A DNA stretch of 64,000 nt from Nematostella vectensis (lineage: Eukaryota > Cnidaria > Anthozoa > Actiniaria > Edwardsiidae): positions 3,783,501 through 3,847,500 of the forward strand of contig NC_064036.1 in NCBI RefSeq assembly GCF_932526225.1, written 5' to 3'. The notes under the pieces are model-generated. The model was not told the origin of the DNA, searched no databases, and saw only the letters and a list, made by a program, of their open reading frames with translations. The position numbers and the translations under genes were made by a program. The first letter of the stretch is position 1, and every line of letters starts with the position of its first letter. Below, piece after piece: positions 63,859 through 64,000 of this stretch.

Positions 63859-64000
63859 TTAGAGGTTAAGTCTGTCCACTGGACGTCGGGTCCTCTCCGA
63901 ACGTCGCAAGGGAGGCTGCCCATCAAGACCTGTACTGACCTGTGGCACTTCTTCGCCCACACCTATCTCCACTTCTATCTCCGAGGAAGGTGGAGAACTA
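63859..64000 (-). CDS. Retrotransposon polyprotein, C-terminal end (partial)
   Basis: The minus-strand frame ends with a basic tail RRSERTRRPVDRLNL and a stop at 63859, directly before the polypurine tract and LTR. Such Arg-rich ends follow the integrase in many LTR retrotransposon polyproteins. The rest is outside the window. Confidence 0.7.
   Translation of the reverse strand, partial: SSPPSSEIEVEIGVGEEVPQVSTGLDGQPPLRRSERTRRPVDRLNL

Overview
The window looks like nuclear DNA of an animal, most likely an anthozoan cnidarian (inference). The host genes carry GT-AG introns. They are metazoan families: an XRN1 exonuclease, aminopeptidase P1, a CASD1-type Cas1p protein, a TRBP/PRKRA-like dsRNA-binding protein, an SLC32-type transporter and a short-ectodomain LRR GPCR. 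The background is AT-rich and full of MITEs, minisatellites and LINE remnants.

Layout. 1-1070: tyrosine-recombinase retroelement remnant with a nested MITE. 4171-5484: single-exon vesicular amino-acid transporter gene, followed by a 2.3-kb 33-bp minisatellite. 9020-9935: dead L2/CR1-like LINE. 11209-12640: piggyBac-like non-autonomous DNA. 12994-13775: two-dsRBD protein. 15033-24783: a 9.75-kb GC-rich Polinton-like viral element. 24825-26417: a 1.6-kb foldback element with nested MITEs. 26873-31104: repeats. 30795-33524: Cas1p-domain gene (+). 34797-43416: aminopeptidase P1 gene (-), 22 exons worked out here. 43447-47640: G-rich minisatellite split by an almost intact LINE. 48688-51111: LRR-GPCR gene, with a decayed tandem copy at 52036-54580. 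55793-59412: 64-bp satellite with higher-order structure. 61389-63257: first five coding exons of XRN1 (gene runs off the window). 63576-64000: antisense LTR retrotransposon end.

The most unusual object is the element at 15033-24783. It has about 250-bp terminal inverted repeats, a 6-bp target duplication (GTCTTA), a family-B-polymerase/SF1-helicase/HNH gene, a double-jelly-roll-type capsid protein, a packaging-ATPase remnant and several small membrane-type proteins. It is integrated and decayed: there are many frameshifts and nonsense codons, and a deletion joins the capsid gene to the ATPase gene.

A second theme is local tandem amplification of exon-intron boundaries. A 3' splice site of aminopeptidase P1 is amplified about nine times and one of its 5' splice sites is duplicated. 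The exon-5 donor of XRN1 is amplified five to six times. In the GPCR pseudogene an 11-bp coding motif has expanded.
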